The translations under genes were made by a program, and so were the position numbers. Below, one piece after another: positions 54,092 to 64,000 of a DNA stretch of 64,000 bases. The DNA is from Paraburkholderia dilworthii (GTDB lineage Bacteria > Pseudomonadota > Gammaproteobacteria > Burkholderiales > Burkholderiaceae). The stretch's first letter is position 1; each line of letters begins with the position of its first letter. Location: NCBI RefSeq assembly GCF_000472525.1, contig NZ_AWZT01000003.1, forward strand, positions 140,263 to 204,262, in the 5' to 3' direction. The notes below the pieces were generated by a model that worked only from the letters and a program-made list of their open reading frames with translations, had not been told where the DNA came from and did no database searches.

Positions 54092-54883
54092 ATGGCAAAA
54101 ATTTTCTGCGTTGCGAACCAGAAAGGTGGCGTCGGCAAGACGACGACGACAGTCAATCTGGCGGCGAGCCTGGCAGCGCAGGGACAGCGAGTGCTTCTTA
54201 TCGACCTGGACCCGCAGGGCAACGCTACGATGGGCAGTGGCATCGATAAGGCGGCGTGTGCAAACACCGTTTACGAAGTGCTGGTGGATGGCGTCTCGGT
54301 GGCTGAAGCGCGGATGCGGCCCGAAGCCGTCGACTATGACGTGCTACCGGCCAACCGTGAACTCGCCGGCGCCGAAGTCGAGTTGGTCAGTGTGCAAAAC
54401 CGCGAACGTCAATTGAAGGCGGCGCTTGCCACGGTCGAGGGCGAGTACGACTTCGTGCTGATCGATTGTCCGCCGGCTTTGTCACTGCTGACGCTCAACG
54501 GCCTGTGCGCTGCCCATGGCGTGGTGATCCCGATGCAATGTGAGTACTTCGCACTGGAGGGGTTGTCCGACCTCGTCAACACGATCAAACAGGTGCACGC
54601 CAACCTTAACCGCGATTTGAAGGTGATTGGCTTGTTGCGCGTCATGTTCGACCCGCGCATCACGCTGCAGCAGCAGGTCTCCGATCAATTGAAAGAGCAT
54701 TTCGGTGACAAGGTGTTCGACGCGGTGATTCCGCGTAACGTGCGTCTCGCCGAGGCGCCCAGTTATGGTTTGCCGGGCGTCGTATTCGACAGGGCGTCGC
54801 GCGGCGCGCAAGCCTATGTGCAGTTCGGCGCGGAAATGATTGAACGGGTGCGCGCACTGAATGACGCGCCCCAAGCATCCTAA
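54092..54883 (+). CDS. parA: Chromosome partitioning ATPase ParA
   Basis: A 263-residue Walker-type ATPase. The deviant Walker A is NQKGGVGKTTTTVNLAASLAAQG, Walker B includes FVLIDCPPALSLLTLNG, and LDPQGNATMGSG is present. It positions ParB-parS complexes of the chromosome origin region, working with parB 18 bases downstream. It lacks the extended N-terminus with HTH that plasmid-type ParA often has, so it is a chromosomal type. The nearby parS sites fit. Confidence 0.97.
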   Translation: MAKIFCVANQKGGVGKTTTTVNLAASLAAQGQRVLLIDLDPQGNATMGSGIDKAACANTVYEVLVDGVSVAEARMRPEAVDYDVLPANRELAGAEVELVSVQNRERQLKAALATVEGEYDFVLIDCPPALSLLTLNGLCAAHGVVIPMQCEYFALEGLSDLVNTIKQVHANLNRDLKVIGLLRVMFDPRITLQQQVSDQLKEHFGDKVFDAVIPRNVRLAEAPSYGLPGVVFDRASRGAQAYVQFGAEMIERVRALNDAPQAS

Positions 54884-54901
54884 GCGGATCGAGGAAGCAC
54901 G

Positions 54902-55789
54902 ATGAATGCAGTAGCAAGAAAGAAGGGATTGGGCCGGGGCCTGGAAGCGTTGCTTGGCGGCAGCGCCGACATCACCGAGGCGGTGGCGATCGACGGCGCG
55001 CCGAACGTGCTGCCGCTCAGCAAAATGCAGGCGGGCAAATACCAGCCGCGCACCCGAATGGACGAAGGCGCGTTGCAGGAGTTGGCGGCCAGCATTCGCG
55101 CCCAAGGCTTGATGCAGCCGATCCTCGTGCGGCCCGTGTCGGCGGACAAGTACGAAATCATTGCGGGCGAGCGGCGTTTCCGCGCGGCTCGGCTGGCGGG
55201 TCTTGAAGAGGTCCCGGTACTGGTGAAGGACGTGCCCGACCAGGCCGCCGCCGCGATGGCGCTGATTGAGAACATTCAGCGTGAGGATCTGAATCCGCTC
55301 GAAGAGGCGCAAGGCATTCAGCGTTTGCTCGACGAATTCAGTTTCACTCATGAGCAGGCTGCGGAGTCGGTCGGCCGCTCGCGTAGCGCAGTGTCAAATC
55401 TCCTGCGGCTGCTCAATCTCGCAACACCGGTTCAGACGATGTTGCTCGCTGGCGACCTCGATATGGGCCACGCACGCGCGTTGCTCGCGGTGGACGCTGC
55501 GACGCAGATCACGCTGGCGAATCAGGTCGTCAACAAGCGCATGTCGGTGCGCGAAACCGAAAAGCTGGTGACGGCGACCACGAAGGCGGCGCCGGCGGTG
55601 AAAGCTCGCGCCAATCCGGACGGCGGCCGCGATACGAGACGACTCGAAGAAGAGTTATCCGATCTGCTCGCAGCAACCGTGAAGATCAAGCTCGGCCGAC
55701 GCGGTCGCGGCCAGGTGCTGGTGGACTTCGGCGACCTTGATGCGCTGGAGGGCATTCTTGTGCGATTGCGCGGGAATGCGACGGCCTGA
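54902..55789 (+). CDS. parB: Chromosome partitioning protein ParB
   Basis: A 295-residue parS-binding protein. The N-terminal ParA-contact region is MNAVARKKGLGRGLEALLGG. The CTPase/ParB box includes IIAGERRFRAARLAGLEEVPV near residue 85 and ALIENIQREDLNPLEEAQG near 120. The HTH is FTHEQAAESVGRSRSAVSNLLRLL near 147. The C-terminal dimerisation part follows a charged region. It is in one operon with parA. The two parS sites are its predicted loading sites. Confidence 0.97.
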   Translation: MNAVARKKGLGRGLEALLGGSADITEAVAIDGAPNVLPLSKMQAGKYQPRTRMDEGALQELAASIRAQGLMQPILVRPVSADKYEIIAGERRFRAARLAGLEEVPVLVKDVPDQAAAAMALIENIQREDLNPLEEAQGIQRLLDEFSFTHEQAAESVGRSRSAVSNLLRLLNLATPVQTMLLAGDLDMGHARALLAVDAATQITLANQVVNKRMSVRETEKLVTATTKAAPAVKARANPDGGRDTRRLEEELSDLLAATVKIKLGRRGRGQVLVDFGDLDALEGILVRLRGNATA

Positions 55790-56370
55790 GTTTCGGTTGT
55801 TTCGAACGCGCCGCGGATAAGCGGCGGCGCCAAGCTGCCCGTGCGCCGCTTCTAGACACTGTCGTGCCCGAAGTCGCAGCCTTCCGTTGCGCAATCGGTT
55901 TAACGAATGGGCCAAAGCGTCGAACATCCGGAATCCTAACTAATCGCACTGTCACCAGCACGCGAGCGGCACAGCGCGTGGTGCACGTTCGAGGCGGAAG
56001 AGGGCAGCAGTCGCTCGCCTCGGCGGCCTGCAAAGTAAGCAATTTGCCCGCCCGCGCAGGCGAGTAGGAGATCACCCGTTGCGTTCCGACACCGCTCCTC
56101 AGACGCTCTTGCACTCGTTCGATAACGGCGGAATGTGCTCGTTGGACGCGCATCTTTTACCTCGGCGAGCCGGCCTTACAGTTGACATGCTGGTGTTTCT
56201 CCGGAAGCCTTTTCCACATCGCGAAGAGGCATTTCGCAGTGTTTATTGAACGGCCTAAAGTCTTGAATTGCCTGCAACTATCGCTTACAATCGCCCGGAT
56301 TTAATTGCACGGCAACCCCGTAAGCGCAGCGAAAGCTCGCTGAGCGGAATGAGACTTTCGGAACACTGCG
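55790..56370 (+). promoter_or_regulatory. 580-base region with the ATP synthase operon promoter
   Basis: TTGAAT (56263-56268) and TACAAT (56286-56291), 17 bases apart, give a near-consensus sigma-70 promoter about 80 bases upstream of atpI. The rest of the stretch shows no convincing gene; an open frame at 55864-56067 has no family resemblance. I saw no parS or DnaA box here. The parB gene is not followed by a clear terminator. Confidence 0.65.
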
Positions 56371-56913
56371 ATGGCGGTCAAAGCGTCGAATCAAGCGCCG
56401 AAAAATGGGCGCGACGAACACCGCGATGAACGCACCGTTTCCGAGGCGTCCACCGCTCAGCAAGTCACGCGCGAAGAACCGTGGGACGCCGAGCAAGATA
56501 ACAATATCGTTCCGCTCACGCGGGCCGAGGCTGAAAAGCTGTTTGGTCCTAATGTGAGCCGTCCATCGCGCGTCACGCCTTTCAAGGTCGTGGTGGCGCA
56601 AATGGTCTTGTCCCTGGGTGCAACGCTGGTATGGTGGCTGTTCTATGAGCCGCCGGGCGCTGCTGCGCTGTCTGCGTTCCTCGGGGGAGCGATTTGCTGG
56701 GTGCCGGGCGCATTGTTCGCGGCGCGGTTGAGAACGCTGAGCGGCGCCGAAACAGTAATGAGCTGGATGATCGGCGAAGCGCTCAAGATGGGGACAACGA
56801 TCGCGATGTTTGTAGCCATCGCCTTCTGGTATCACGACGTACGCTGGGTTCCGCTGCTCGTGACATATCTCATCGCGCTCAAGACGTACTGGATTGCCTT
56901 GGCGTGGCGCTGA
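56371..56913 (+). CDS. atpI: ATP synthase accessory protein AtpI
   Basis: A 180-residue membrane protein. The first 70 residues are charged and likely disordered; the last 110 contain four hydrophobic spans (VVVAQMVLSLGATLVWWLFY, then AALSAFLGGAICWVPGALFA, and two more). AtpI assists assembly of the c-ring of F1Fo ATP synthase and is usually the first gene of the operon, as here. The extension makes it longer than E. coli AtpI (about 126 residues). atpB starts 157 bases later. Confidence 0.9.
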   Translation: MAVKASNQAPKNGRDEHRDERTVSEASTAQQVTREEPWDAEQDNNIVPLTRAEAEKLFGPNVSRPSRVTPFKVVVAQMVLSLGATLVWWLFYEPPGAAALSAFLGGAICWVPGALFAARLRTLSGAETVMSWMIGEALKMGTTIAMFVAIAFWYHDVRWVPLLVTYLIALKTYWIALAWR

Positions 56914-57070
56914 GGAAGCAACAGGCAACAGCAAAGATTTAGAGCCGGCGCGCGGCGCCGGCGAGAGCGTGCGGATAGGACACGATCCGCGCCCGGCGCG
57001 TTCCCGCAATAGAGCATTGCGGCGGGAGCGGCCTAAGACGATTTTCGACAATTTGGGTGGCTTTAACGAT

Positions 57071-57922
57071 ATGGCAGCTAGCGAAGGCACGCGCGCAATG
57101 GATCCGTCCGAGTACATCGCGCACCACTTGCAGAACTTTTCCACCGGACACCAGACGTCGATTTTCGACATTCACGTGTGGAATCTGGACACCCTTTTCT
57201 GGTCGGTCGTTTGCGGTCTGGCCACCATCATCATCCTGCATCTCGCTGCCCGCAAGGCAACGTCCGGCGTGCCGGGCCGTTTCCAGTGCGCGATCGAAAT
57301 GCTGGTCGAAATGGTCGAGGATCAATCGAAGTCGATGATCCACGGCACGCGCACTTTCATCGCACCGCTGGCCTTGACCGTGTTCGTCTGGGTCGCGCTG
57401 ATGAACTCGCTCGACTTTATCCCCGTCGACCTGCCGGGTCACGTAATCGGCTGGCTCGGTCTGTCCGCAGTCATCCCGCACCACCGCATCGTCCCGACGG
57501 CCGACCTGAACGGCACGATCGGCATCGCTCTCGGTGTGTTCGCGCTGATGATTTACTACAACTTCAAGATCAAGGGCGCCGGCGGCTTCGTGCACGAACT
57601 GCTGTCCGCTCCGTTCGGCGCGCATCCGCTCCTGTGGATCCCGAACCTTGCACTGAACATCATCGAGTTCGTCGCGAAGACGGTCTCGCTCGGCATGCGG
57701 CTGTTCGGCAACATGTACGCGGGCGAACTGTTGTTCCTGCTGATTGCCCTGCTCGGCAGCATCTGGAGCTTCGGCGCGGACACGACGGTGCTTGGCTTCA
57801 TCGGCCATGTGATCGCCGGCACGGTGTGGTCAATCTTTCACATCCTGATCGTTCTGCTGCAGGCGTTCATTTTCATGATGCTGACGCTGGTATACATCGG
57901 CCAGGCACACGACACGCACTAA
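57071..57922 (+). CDS. atpB: ATP synthase subunit a
   Basis: A 283-residue Fo subunit with about five to six spans that forms the proton half-channels. ALNIIEFVAKTVSLGMRLFGNMYAGELL contains the essential Arg (MRLFGN). The N-terminus MAASEGTRAMDPSEYIAHHLQNF is normal. I chose the ATG at 57071; the open frame continues 59 codons upstream without similarity. Subunit c follows after 83 bases. Confidence 0.96.
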   Translation: MAASEGTRAMDPSEYIAHHLQNFSTGHQTSIFDIHVWNLDTLFWSVVCGLATIIILHLAARKATSGVPGRFQCAIEMLVEMVEDQSKSMIHGTRTFIAPLALTVFVWVALMNSLDFIPVDLPGHVIGWLGLSAVIPHHRIVPTADLNGTIGIALGVFALMIYYNFKIKGAGGFVHELLSAPFGAHPLLWIPNLALNIIEFVAKTVSLGMRLFGNMYAGELLFLLIALLGSIWSFGADTTVLGFIGHVIAGTVWSIFHILIVLLQAFIFMMLTLVYIGQAHDTH

Positions 57923-57981
57923 ACCGCGCTGTCGTTAAAAAGAATCGTAGTTTTTCAAATCCCAGTTCCAACCAGTTCTAA

Positions 57982-58275
<294 letters not shown>

Positions 58276-58338
58276 GGTTCCTCGGAAGTTTGCGCCTGAG
58301 CTATAACTGGTGAAGGCGCAGGGCGGAACGGGCACTTG

Positions 58339-58370
58339 GGCGCTGATCGAATACAGAATCGATGAGCGCC
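58339..58370 (+). other. Stem-loop between atpE and atpF
   Basis: GGCGCTGATCGA pairs with TCGATGAGCGCC (one G-G mismatch) around an 8-base loop, in the 138-base gap after subunit c. It could protect or process the mRNA so that more subunit c than b is made. No T-run follows. Confidence 0.5.
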
Positions 58371-58413
58371 TTGCCGTTTCACTTTCCGAACTAGCAACGT
58401 TTAAGGAAACACC

Positions 58414-58884
58414 GTGAATCTCAACGCAACCCTGTTTGCGCAAATGGTCGTGTTCCTGATCCTCGCGTGGTTCACGATGAAGTTCGTGTGGCCGCCGCTG
58501 ATCAACGCCCTCGACGAGCGCTCGAAGAAGATCGCTGACGGTTTGTCCGCCGCAGAAAAGGGCAAGGCAGAACTGGAAGCCGCTCACAAGCGCGTTGACC
58601 AGGAACTCGCCCAGGCACGCAACGACGGTCAGCAGCGTATCGCTGACGCAGAAAAGCGCGCTGTAGCAGTCGCTGACGAAATCAAGGCTCAGGCACAAGC
58701 TGAAGCCGCTCGCATCATCGCCCAAGCGAAGGCCGACGCGGAACAGCAAGTCGTGAAGGCGCGCGAAACGCTGCGCGGCGAAGTCGCTGCACTCGCTGTG
58801 AAGGGCGCCGAACAGATCCTGAAGCGCGAAGTCGACCAGGCAGCGCACGCTGACCTGCTGAATCAACTGAAAGCCGAGCTCTGA
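58414..58884 (+). CDS. atpF: ATP synthase subunit b
   Basis: A 156-residue peripheral stalk subunit. The N-terminal membrane anchor is [23 protein letters not shown] (residues 4-26), followed by a long charged helix ([24 protein letters not shown] and onward) that dimerises. The length equals that of E. coli b. The start MNLNATLF is standard. It sits two bases before atpH. Confidence 0.96.
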   Translation: MNLNATLFAQMVVFLILAWFTMKFVWPPLINALDERSKKIADGLSAAEKGKAELEAAHKRVDQELAQARNDGQQRIADAEKRAVAVADEIKAQAQAEAARIIAQAKADAEQQVVKARETLRGEVAALAVKGAEQILKREVDQAAHADLLNQLKAEL

Positions 58885-58886
58885 TC

Positions 58887-59426
58887 ATGGCCGAACTTGC
58901 AACCATCGCCCGTCCGTACGCAGAAGCGCTGTTTGGCGTGGCCGAAGCTGGTGACATCGCCGCCTGGTCCACGCTCGTGCAGGAGTTGGCACAGGTTGCG
59001 CGTCTGCCCGAAGTGCTGTCGATCGCCTCTAGCCCGAAAGTAAGCCGCGCCCAGGTCAGCGAACTGCTGCTGGCTGCGGTCAAGTCGCCGCTCAAGGACA
59101 ACGCGCAAGCGAAGAATCTGGTGCAAATGCTGGTGGACAACCATCGCCTGCAATTGCTGCCGGAAATCGCCGTGCAGTTCGAAGAGTTGAAGAACGCCCG
59201 CGAAGGGGCGGCCGATGTGCTGGTCGTCAGCGCATTCCCGCTCGAGGGCGCGCAGTTGAACGACCTCGTCGCAAGTCTCGAACGCAAGTTCAAACGCAAG
59301 CTGAAGCCGACGGTCGAGATCGACTCGTCGTTGATCGGCGGCGTGCGCGTGACGGTCGGCGACGAAGTGCTCGATACCTCGGTCCGCGCGCGGCTTGCCA
59401 GCATGCAAACGGCTCTGACGGCCTGA
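58887..59426 (+). CDS. atpH: ATP synthase subunit delta
   Basis: A 179-residue F1 subunit that joins the F1 head to the b stalk. It has an N-terminal helical domain ([22 protein letters not shown]) and the C-terminal family region [36 protein letters not shown]. The length matches E. coli delta. It ends 56 bases before atpA. Confidence 0.95.
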   Translation: MAELATIARPYAEALFGVAEAGDIAAWSTLVQELAQVARLPEVLSIASSPKVSRAQVSELLLAAVKSPLKDNAQAKNLVQMLVDNHRLQLLPEIAVQFEELKNAREGAADVLVVSAFPLEGAQLNDLVASLERKFKRKLKPTVEIDSSLIGGVRVTVGDEVLDTSVRARLASMQTALTA

Positions 59427-59482
59427 AGCGCCTCGCGCTGAAGCGGCTGGCACGCAACAGAATTGACTATCAGGAGCGAATA

Positions 59483-61024
59483 ATGCAACTCAATCCCTCT
59501 GAGATCAGCGAGCTGATCAAGAGCCGGATCCAGGGCCTTGAAGCGAGCGCAGACGTTCGCAACCAGGGCACCGTGATCTCCGTGACCGACGGTATCGTGC
59601 GTATTCACGGCCTGTCGGAAGTGATGCAGGGCGAAATGCTCGAATTCCCCGGCAACACGTTCGGTCTCGCACTGAACCTTGAGCGCGACTCGGTCGGCGC
59701 CGTGATTCTGGGTGAGTACGAGCACATCTCGGAAGGCGACATCGTCAAGACGACGGGCCGCATTCTCGAAGTGCCGGTTGGCCCGGAACTGCTCGGCCGC
59801 GTGGTCGACGCATTGGGTAACCCGATCGACGGCAAAGGCCCGATCAACGCGAAGAAGACCGACGCAATCGAAAAGATCGCTCCGGGCGTGATCTGGCGTA
59901 AGTCGGTTTCGGAACCGGTTCAGACCGGTCTGAAGTCGATCGACGCGATGGTGCCGGTTGGCCGCGGCCAACGCGAGCTGATCATTGGCGACCGCCAGTG
60001 CGGCAAGACTGCAGTCGCAGTCGACGCGATCATCAACCAGAAGGGCAAGAACCTCTTCTGTATCTACGTCGCGATCGGCCAGAAAGCTTCGTCGATCATG
60101 AACGTGGTCCGCAAGCTGGAAGAAACCGGCGCGCTGGAATACACGATCGTCGTCGCCGCTTCGGCTTCGGAATCGGCTGCCATGCAGTACCTGGCACCGT
60201 ACGCCGGTTGCACGATGGGCGAATACTTCCGCGACCGCGGCCAGGACGCGCTGATCGTTTATGACGACTTGACCAAGCAGGCTTGGGCATACCGTCAGAT
60301 CTCGCTGCTGCTGCGCCGTCCGCCGGGCCGTGAAGCTTATCCGGGCGACGTGTTCTATCTGCACTCGCGTCTGCTGGAGCGTGCTGCTCGCGTCTCGGAA
60401 GACTACGTCGAGAAGTTCACCAATGGTGAAGTCAAGGGCAAGAGCGGTTCGCTGACGGCATTGCCGGTCATTGAAACGCAAGCAGGCGACGTGACTGCGT
60501 TCGTTCCGACGAACGTGATCTCGATTACCGACGGCCAGATCTTCCTGGAAACCGACCTCTTCAACGCAGGTATCCGCCCGGCAATTAACGCCGGTGTGTC
60601 GGTGTCGCGCGTCGGCGGTGCGGCTCAAACCAAGGTCGTGAAGAAGCTGTCGGGCGGTATCCGTACCGACCTCGCGCAGTATCGTGAACTGGCAGCGTTC
60701 GCGCAGTTCGCATCGGACCTCGACGAAGCGACCCGCAAGCAGCTGGAGCGCGGCCGCCGCGTGACGGAACTGCTCAAGCAGCCGCAATATCAGCCGCTGC
60801 AGGTGTGGGAACTGGCTATCTCGCTGTTCGCCGCGAACAACGGCTACCTCGACGATCTGGAAGTATCGCAAGTCCTGCCGTTCGAAAAAGGCCTGCGCGA
60901 ATATCTGAAGTCGAGCCACGCTGACCTGGTCAAGCGCGTCGAAGATACCAAGGAACTCTCGAAGGACGACGAAGGCCTGCTGCACACGGCTCTCAAAGAC
61001 TTCAAGAAGTCCGGCGCTTATTGA
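59483..61024 (+). CDS. atpA: ATP synthase subunit alpha
   Basis: A 513-residue non-catalytic F1 subunit. Walker A reads [15 protein letters not shown], with Cys where E. coli has Thr, which I believe is usual for this group. The Arg of [17 protein letters not shown] and the ATP-synthase alpha/beta signature lie near residue 360-375. The N-terminus [17 protein letters not shown] is typical. It ends about 140 bases before atpG, an interval that holds a hairpin and one copy of the repeat described separately. Confidence 0.97.
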   Translation: MQLNPSEISELIKSRIQGLEASADVRNQGTVISVTDGIVRIHGLSEVMQGEMLEFPGNTFGLALNLERDSVGAVILGEYEHISEGDIVKTTGRILEVPVGPELLGRVVDALGNPIDGKGPINAKKTDAIEKIAPGVIWRKSVSEPVQTGLKSIDAMVPVGRGQRELIIGDRQCGKTAVAVDAIINQKGKNLFCIYVAIGQKASSIMNVVRKLEETGALEYTIVVAASASESAAMQYLAPYAGCTMGEYFRDRGQDALIVYDDLTKQAWAYRQISLLLRRPPGREAYPGDVFYLHSRLLERAARVSEDYVEKFTNGEVKGKSGSLTALPVIETQAGDVTAFVPTNVISITDGQIFLETDLFNAGIRPAINAGVSVSRVGGAAQTKVVKKLSGGIRTDLAQYRELAAFAQFASDLDEATRKQLERGRRVTELLKQPQYQPLQVWELAISLFAANNGYLDDLEVSQVLPFEKGLREYLKSSHADLVKRVEDTKELSKDDEGLLHTALKDFKKSGAY

Positions 61025-61058
61025 TCTGCGAGTGATCCGCAAGGCATAAACGGACCTT

Positions 61059-61099
61059 GAAGCGGCGCGGGCCGCATGAGAATGCTCCCGCGCTGCTTC
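61059..61099 (+). other. Hairpin upstream of atpG
   Basis: GAAGCGGCGCGGG and CCCGCGCTGCTTC form a 13-bp stem with one mismatch and a 15-base loop. It is followed within seven bases by the 61106 repeat. No T-run is present. Confidence 0.5.
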
Positions 61100-61105
61100 G
61101 ATCGC

Positions 61106-61148
61106 TTTGCATGGGACCCGAGTGAGCGCTAAAGCGCTAACACGGGCC
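61106..61148 (+). repeat. Hairpin repeat copy 1, before atpG
   Basis: The copy begins TTTGCATGGGAC and contains AGCGCTAAAGCGCTAAC in the middle. It can fold as an inner AGCGCT stem inside an outer stem made by CCCG and CGGG. It ends 15 bases before the atpG start. See the two related copies before atpC. Confidence 0.75.
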
Positions 61149-61163
61149 GACAAGGAGCAAGCA

Positions 61164-62048
61164 ATGGCTGGAATGAAGGAAATTCGCGGCAAGATCAAGA
61201 GCGTGCAAAACACGCGCAAGATCACGAAAGCGATGGAGATGGTGGCCGCATCGAAGATGCGCCGCGCTCAGGAGCGCATGCGCGCTGCTCGCCCGTACGC
61301 CGACAAGGTCCGCGATATCGCTGCACACATGAGCCGTGCGAACCCTGAGTATCGTCACCCGTTCATGGTGTCGAACGAAGGCGCGAAGACGGCGGGCATC
61401 ATCCTCGTCACGACCGACAAGGGTCTGTGCGGCGGCATGAACACCAACGTGCTGCGTGCGGCGCTGCAGAAGTTCAAGGAACTGGAAGGCCAGGGCAAGA
61501 CGATCGAAGCAACTGCGATCGGCACCAAGGGCTTGGGTTTCCTGAACCGTTTGCGCGCCAAGGTGGTGTCGAATGTTGTGCATCTGGGCGATACGCCGCA
61601 TCTGGAAAAGCTGATCGGCGCGGTGAAGGTGCAGCTCGATTTGTACTCGGAAGGCAAGGTTTCGGCGGTGTATCTCGCATACACGCGCTTCGTCAATACG
61701 ATGAAGCAGGAGCCGGTGATCGAGCAACTGCTGCCGCTGTCGGCAGATCAGTTCGAGCGCAAGGACGAGCAGGGCGCAACGCCGAGCACACAGTGGGACT
61801 ACATCTACGAGCCGGATGCGCAGGCAGTGGTGGACGAACTGCTGGTGCGTTACGTCGAAGCGCTGGTCTATCAGGCCGTCGCGGAAAACATGGCATCGGA
61901 GCAGTCGGCCCGTATGGTCGCAATGAAGGCCGCTTCGGACAATGCGAAGACGGTGATCAACGAACTGCAGCTTGTGTACAACAAGAGCCGTCAGGCCGCG
62001 ATCACGAAAGAACTGTCGGAAATCGTCGGTGGCGCGGCGGCAGTCTGA
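61164..62048 (+). CDS. atpG: ATP synthase subunit gamma
   Basis: A 294-residue central-shaft subunit. The N-terminal coiled coil is [39 protein letters not shown], and the C-terminal end carries [44 protein letters not shown] near residue 90 is the conserved loop. I chose ATG 61164 because AAGGAG precedes it; the longer frame starts inside the repeat. The gap to atpD holds two small hairpins but no gene. Confidence 0.96.
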   Translation: MAGMKEIRGKIKSVQNTRKITKAMEMVAASKMRRAQERMRAARPYADKVRDIAAHMSRANPEYRHPFMVSNEGAKTAGIILVTTDKGLCGGMNTNVLRAALQKFKELEGQGKTIEATAIGTKGLGFLNRLRAKVVSNVVHLGDTPHLEKLIGAVKVQLDLYSEGKVSAVYLAYTRFVNTMKQEPVIEQLLPLSADQFERKDEQGATPSTQWDYIYEPDAQAVVDELLVRYVEALVYQAVAENMASEQSARMVAMKAASDNAKTVINELQLVYNKSRQAAITKELSEIVGGAAAV

Positions 62049-62157
62049 CCTTGACGGGTCAGTTGCACCGCTTCGTGTGCGCCCGCAAGGCGCACGTCCA
62101 GGCAACCGCCTCGGGCGATTCCATCGAAACAGCGCCTTTGCGCGAGTGAAGAATTGA

Positions 62158-63570
<1,413 letters not shown>

Positions 63571-63671
63571 AGGTCGGGCGTAAAGATGCGGGCGCCGAAG
63601 TCCGCGCGCAATGACTATCAAAGCGGTAGTTTTTGGCAAAGCCGGCGCCTCTCGCTACGCTCTACCCAGCC

Positions 63672-63713
63672 TTGCATGGGACGGGAGTGAGTGCGAACGC
63701 GCGAACTCTCGTC
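63672..63713 (+). repeat. Hairpin repeat copy 2, before atpC
   Basis: CTTGCATGGGAC-like start; the outer stem is GACGGGAG with CTCTCGTC (one G-T pair). The inner part, TGCGAACGCG, is degenerate relative to the other copies. It lies four bases upstream of copy 3. Confidence 0.7.
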
Positions 63714-63717
63714 GAGC

Positions 63718-63761
63718 TTTGCATGGGACCAGAATAAAGCGCTAAAGCGCTAACTCTGGTC
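63718..63761 (+). repeat. Hairpin repeat copy 3, before atpC
   Basis: TTTGCATGGGAC start, outer stem GACCAGA pairing perfectly with TCTGGTC, inner AGCGCTAAAGCGCTAAC nearly identical to copy 1. It ends 19 bases before the atpC start, leaving only the ribosome site (CACAGGAG) between. Confidence 0.75.
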
Positions 63762-63780
63762 GCCACAGGAGTGGACACTT

Positions 63781-64000
63781 ATGGCAACCATTAAAGTAGA
63801 CGTCGTCAGCGCGGAAGAGCAGATCTTCTCGGGCCAGGCGAAGTTCGTCGCGCTGCCGGGCGAAGCGGGTGAACTGGGCATTTTGCCGGGCCACACGCCG
63901 CTCATCACGCGGATTCGTCCGGGTGCGGTACGCATTGAAGCTGAAAACGGCGACGAAGAGTTTGTGTTCGTCGCCGGCGGCATCCTCGAAATCCAGCCGG
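63781..64000 (+). CDS. atpC: ATP synthase subunit epsilon, 5' part
   Basis: The first 73 codons are present and run off the window edge. [23 protein letters not shown] begins the N-terminal beta-sandwich, and [24 protein letters not shown] is the family signature. The epsilon subunit is the rotor-base protein that limits ATP hydrolysis. The start follows CAGGAG at 63766-63771. The C-terminal helices are outside the window. Confidence 0.95.
   Translation, partial: MATIKVDVVSAEEQIFSGQAKFVALPGEAGELGILPGHTPLITRIRPGAVRIEAENGDEEFVFVAGGILEIQP

Noticed and set aside
59990..60010. Cys in the Walker A of AtpA (GDRQCGKT) as a possible defect
   Set aside because: I believe this is usual for the group; the rest of the subunit is standard.
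58715..61225. A minus-strand open frame of 836 codons opposite atpF, atpH and atpA
   Set aside because: It lies against highly conserved ATP synthase genes and shows no family resemblance. Long antisense frames are common in GC-rich DNA.

Overview
The window looks like part of the main chromosome of a Burkholderia-group betaproteobacterium, most likely Paraburkholderia. I infer this from the high G+C content, the Burkholderia-style type II secretion cluster with a short inverted gspC, a DUF3717-type protein, and the order mnmG-rsmG-parA-parB-atpIBEFHAGDC. Species is not assigned. All names come from reading the protein sequences; no database was searched.

Layout. 1-5.8 kb: the 3' end of a probable glutamate-cysteine ligase gene, a small lipoprotein, an EmrB-type exporter with its MarR regulator, a small membrane protein and an OprM/NodT-type outer-membrane efflux lipoprotein. 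No periplasmic adaptor gene lies between them. 5.8-17.8 kb: a type II secretion system, with gspD-E-F and gspG-H-I-J-K-L-M-N on the minus strand and a short gspC on the plus strand between the two blocks. 18.3-23 kb: a lytic transglycosylase, a His-rich COG0523 metal GTPase, the nucleoid protein HU and MnmC. 23-27 kb: two gene-poor stretches with DnaA boxes and shared short motifs flank a CPA2 antiporter and a YbdK-type ligase. This is my candidate for the replication origin, because genes to its left mostly run left and genes to its right mostly run right. 26.8-34.4 kb: MarR, class I amidotransferase, old yellow enzyme, a SET-domain protein with a Lys/Ala tail, a TctDE-like two-component system, DUF3717, Lrp/AsnC and CYTH proteins.

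34.6-44.2 kb: a LysR regulator is divergent from mmsA and a GMC dehydrogenase, an arrangement matching the known 3-hydroxypropionate catabolic locus (hpdR-mmsA-hpdH). It is followed by a complete branched-chain-amino-acid-type ABC importer. 44.3-44.5 kb: a sigma-54-type promoter followed about 80 nt later by a strong terminator, with no real gene between, suggesting a small RNA. 44.7-51.2 kb: two tandem paralogous LivK-type binding proteins, then LivH, a fused LivM-LivG protein and LivF.

51.2-64 kb: two perfect parS sites (one doubling as a terminator, one inside mnmG), mnmG-rsmG, parA-parB, and the ATP synthase operon running off the right end within atpC. Three copies of a hairpin-forming repeat sit just upstream of atpG (one) and atpC (two). 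Their outer stems differ in sequence yet still pair.

Together the window joins chromosome origin and segregation functions (candidate oriC, parS, ParA, ParB, HU), tRNA wobble-uridine modification (MnmG, MnmC), oxidative phosphorylation, protein secretion, and accessory nutrient uptake and catabolism. There is no sign of phage, insertion sequence, CRISPR or tRNA genes.
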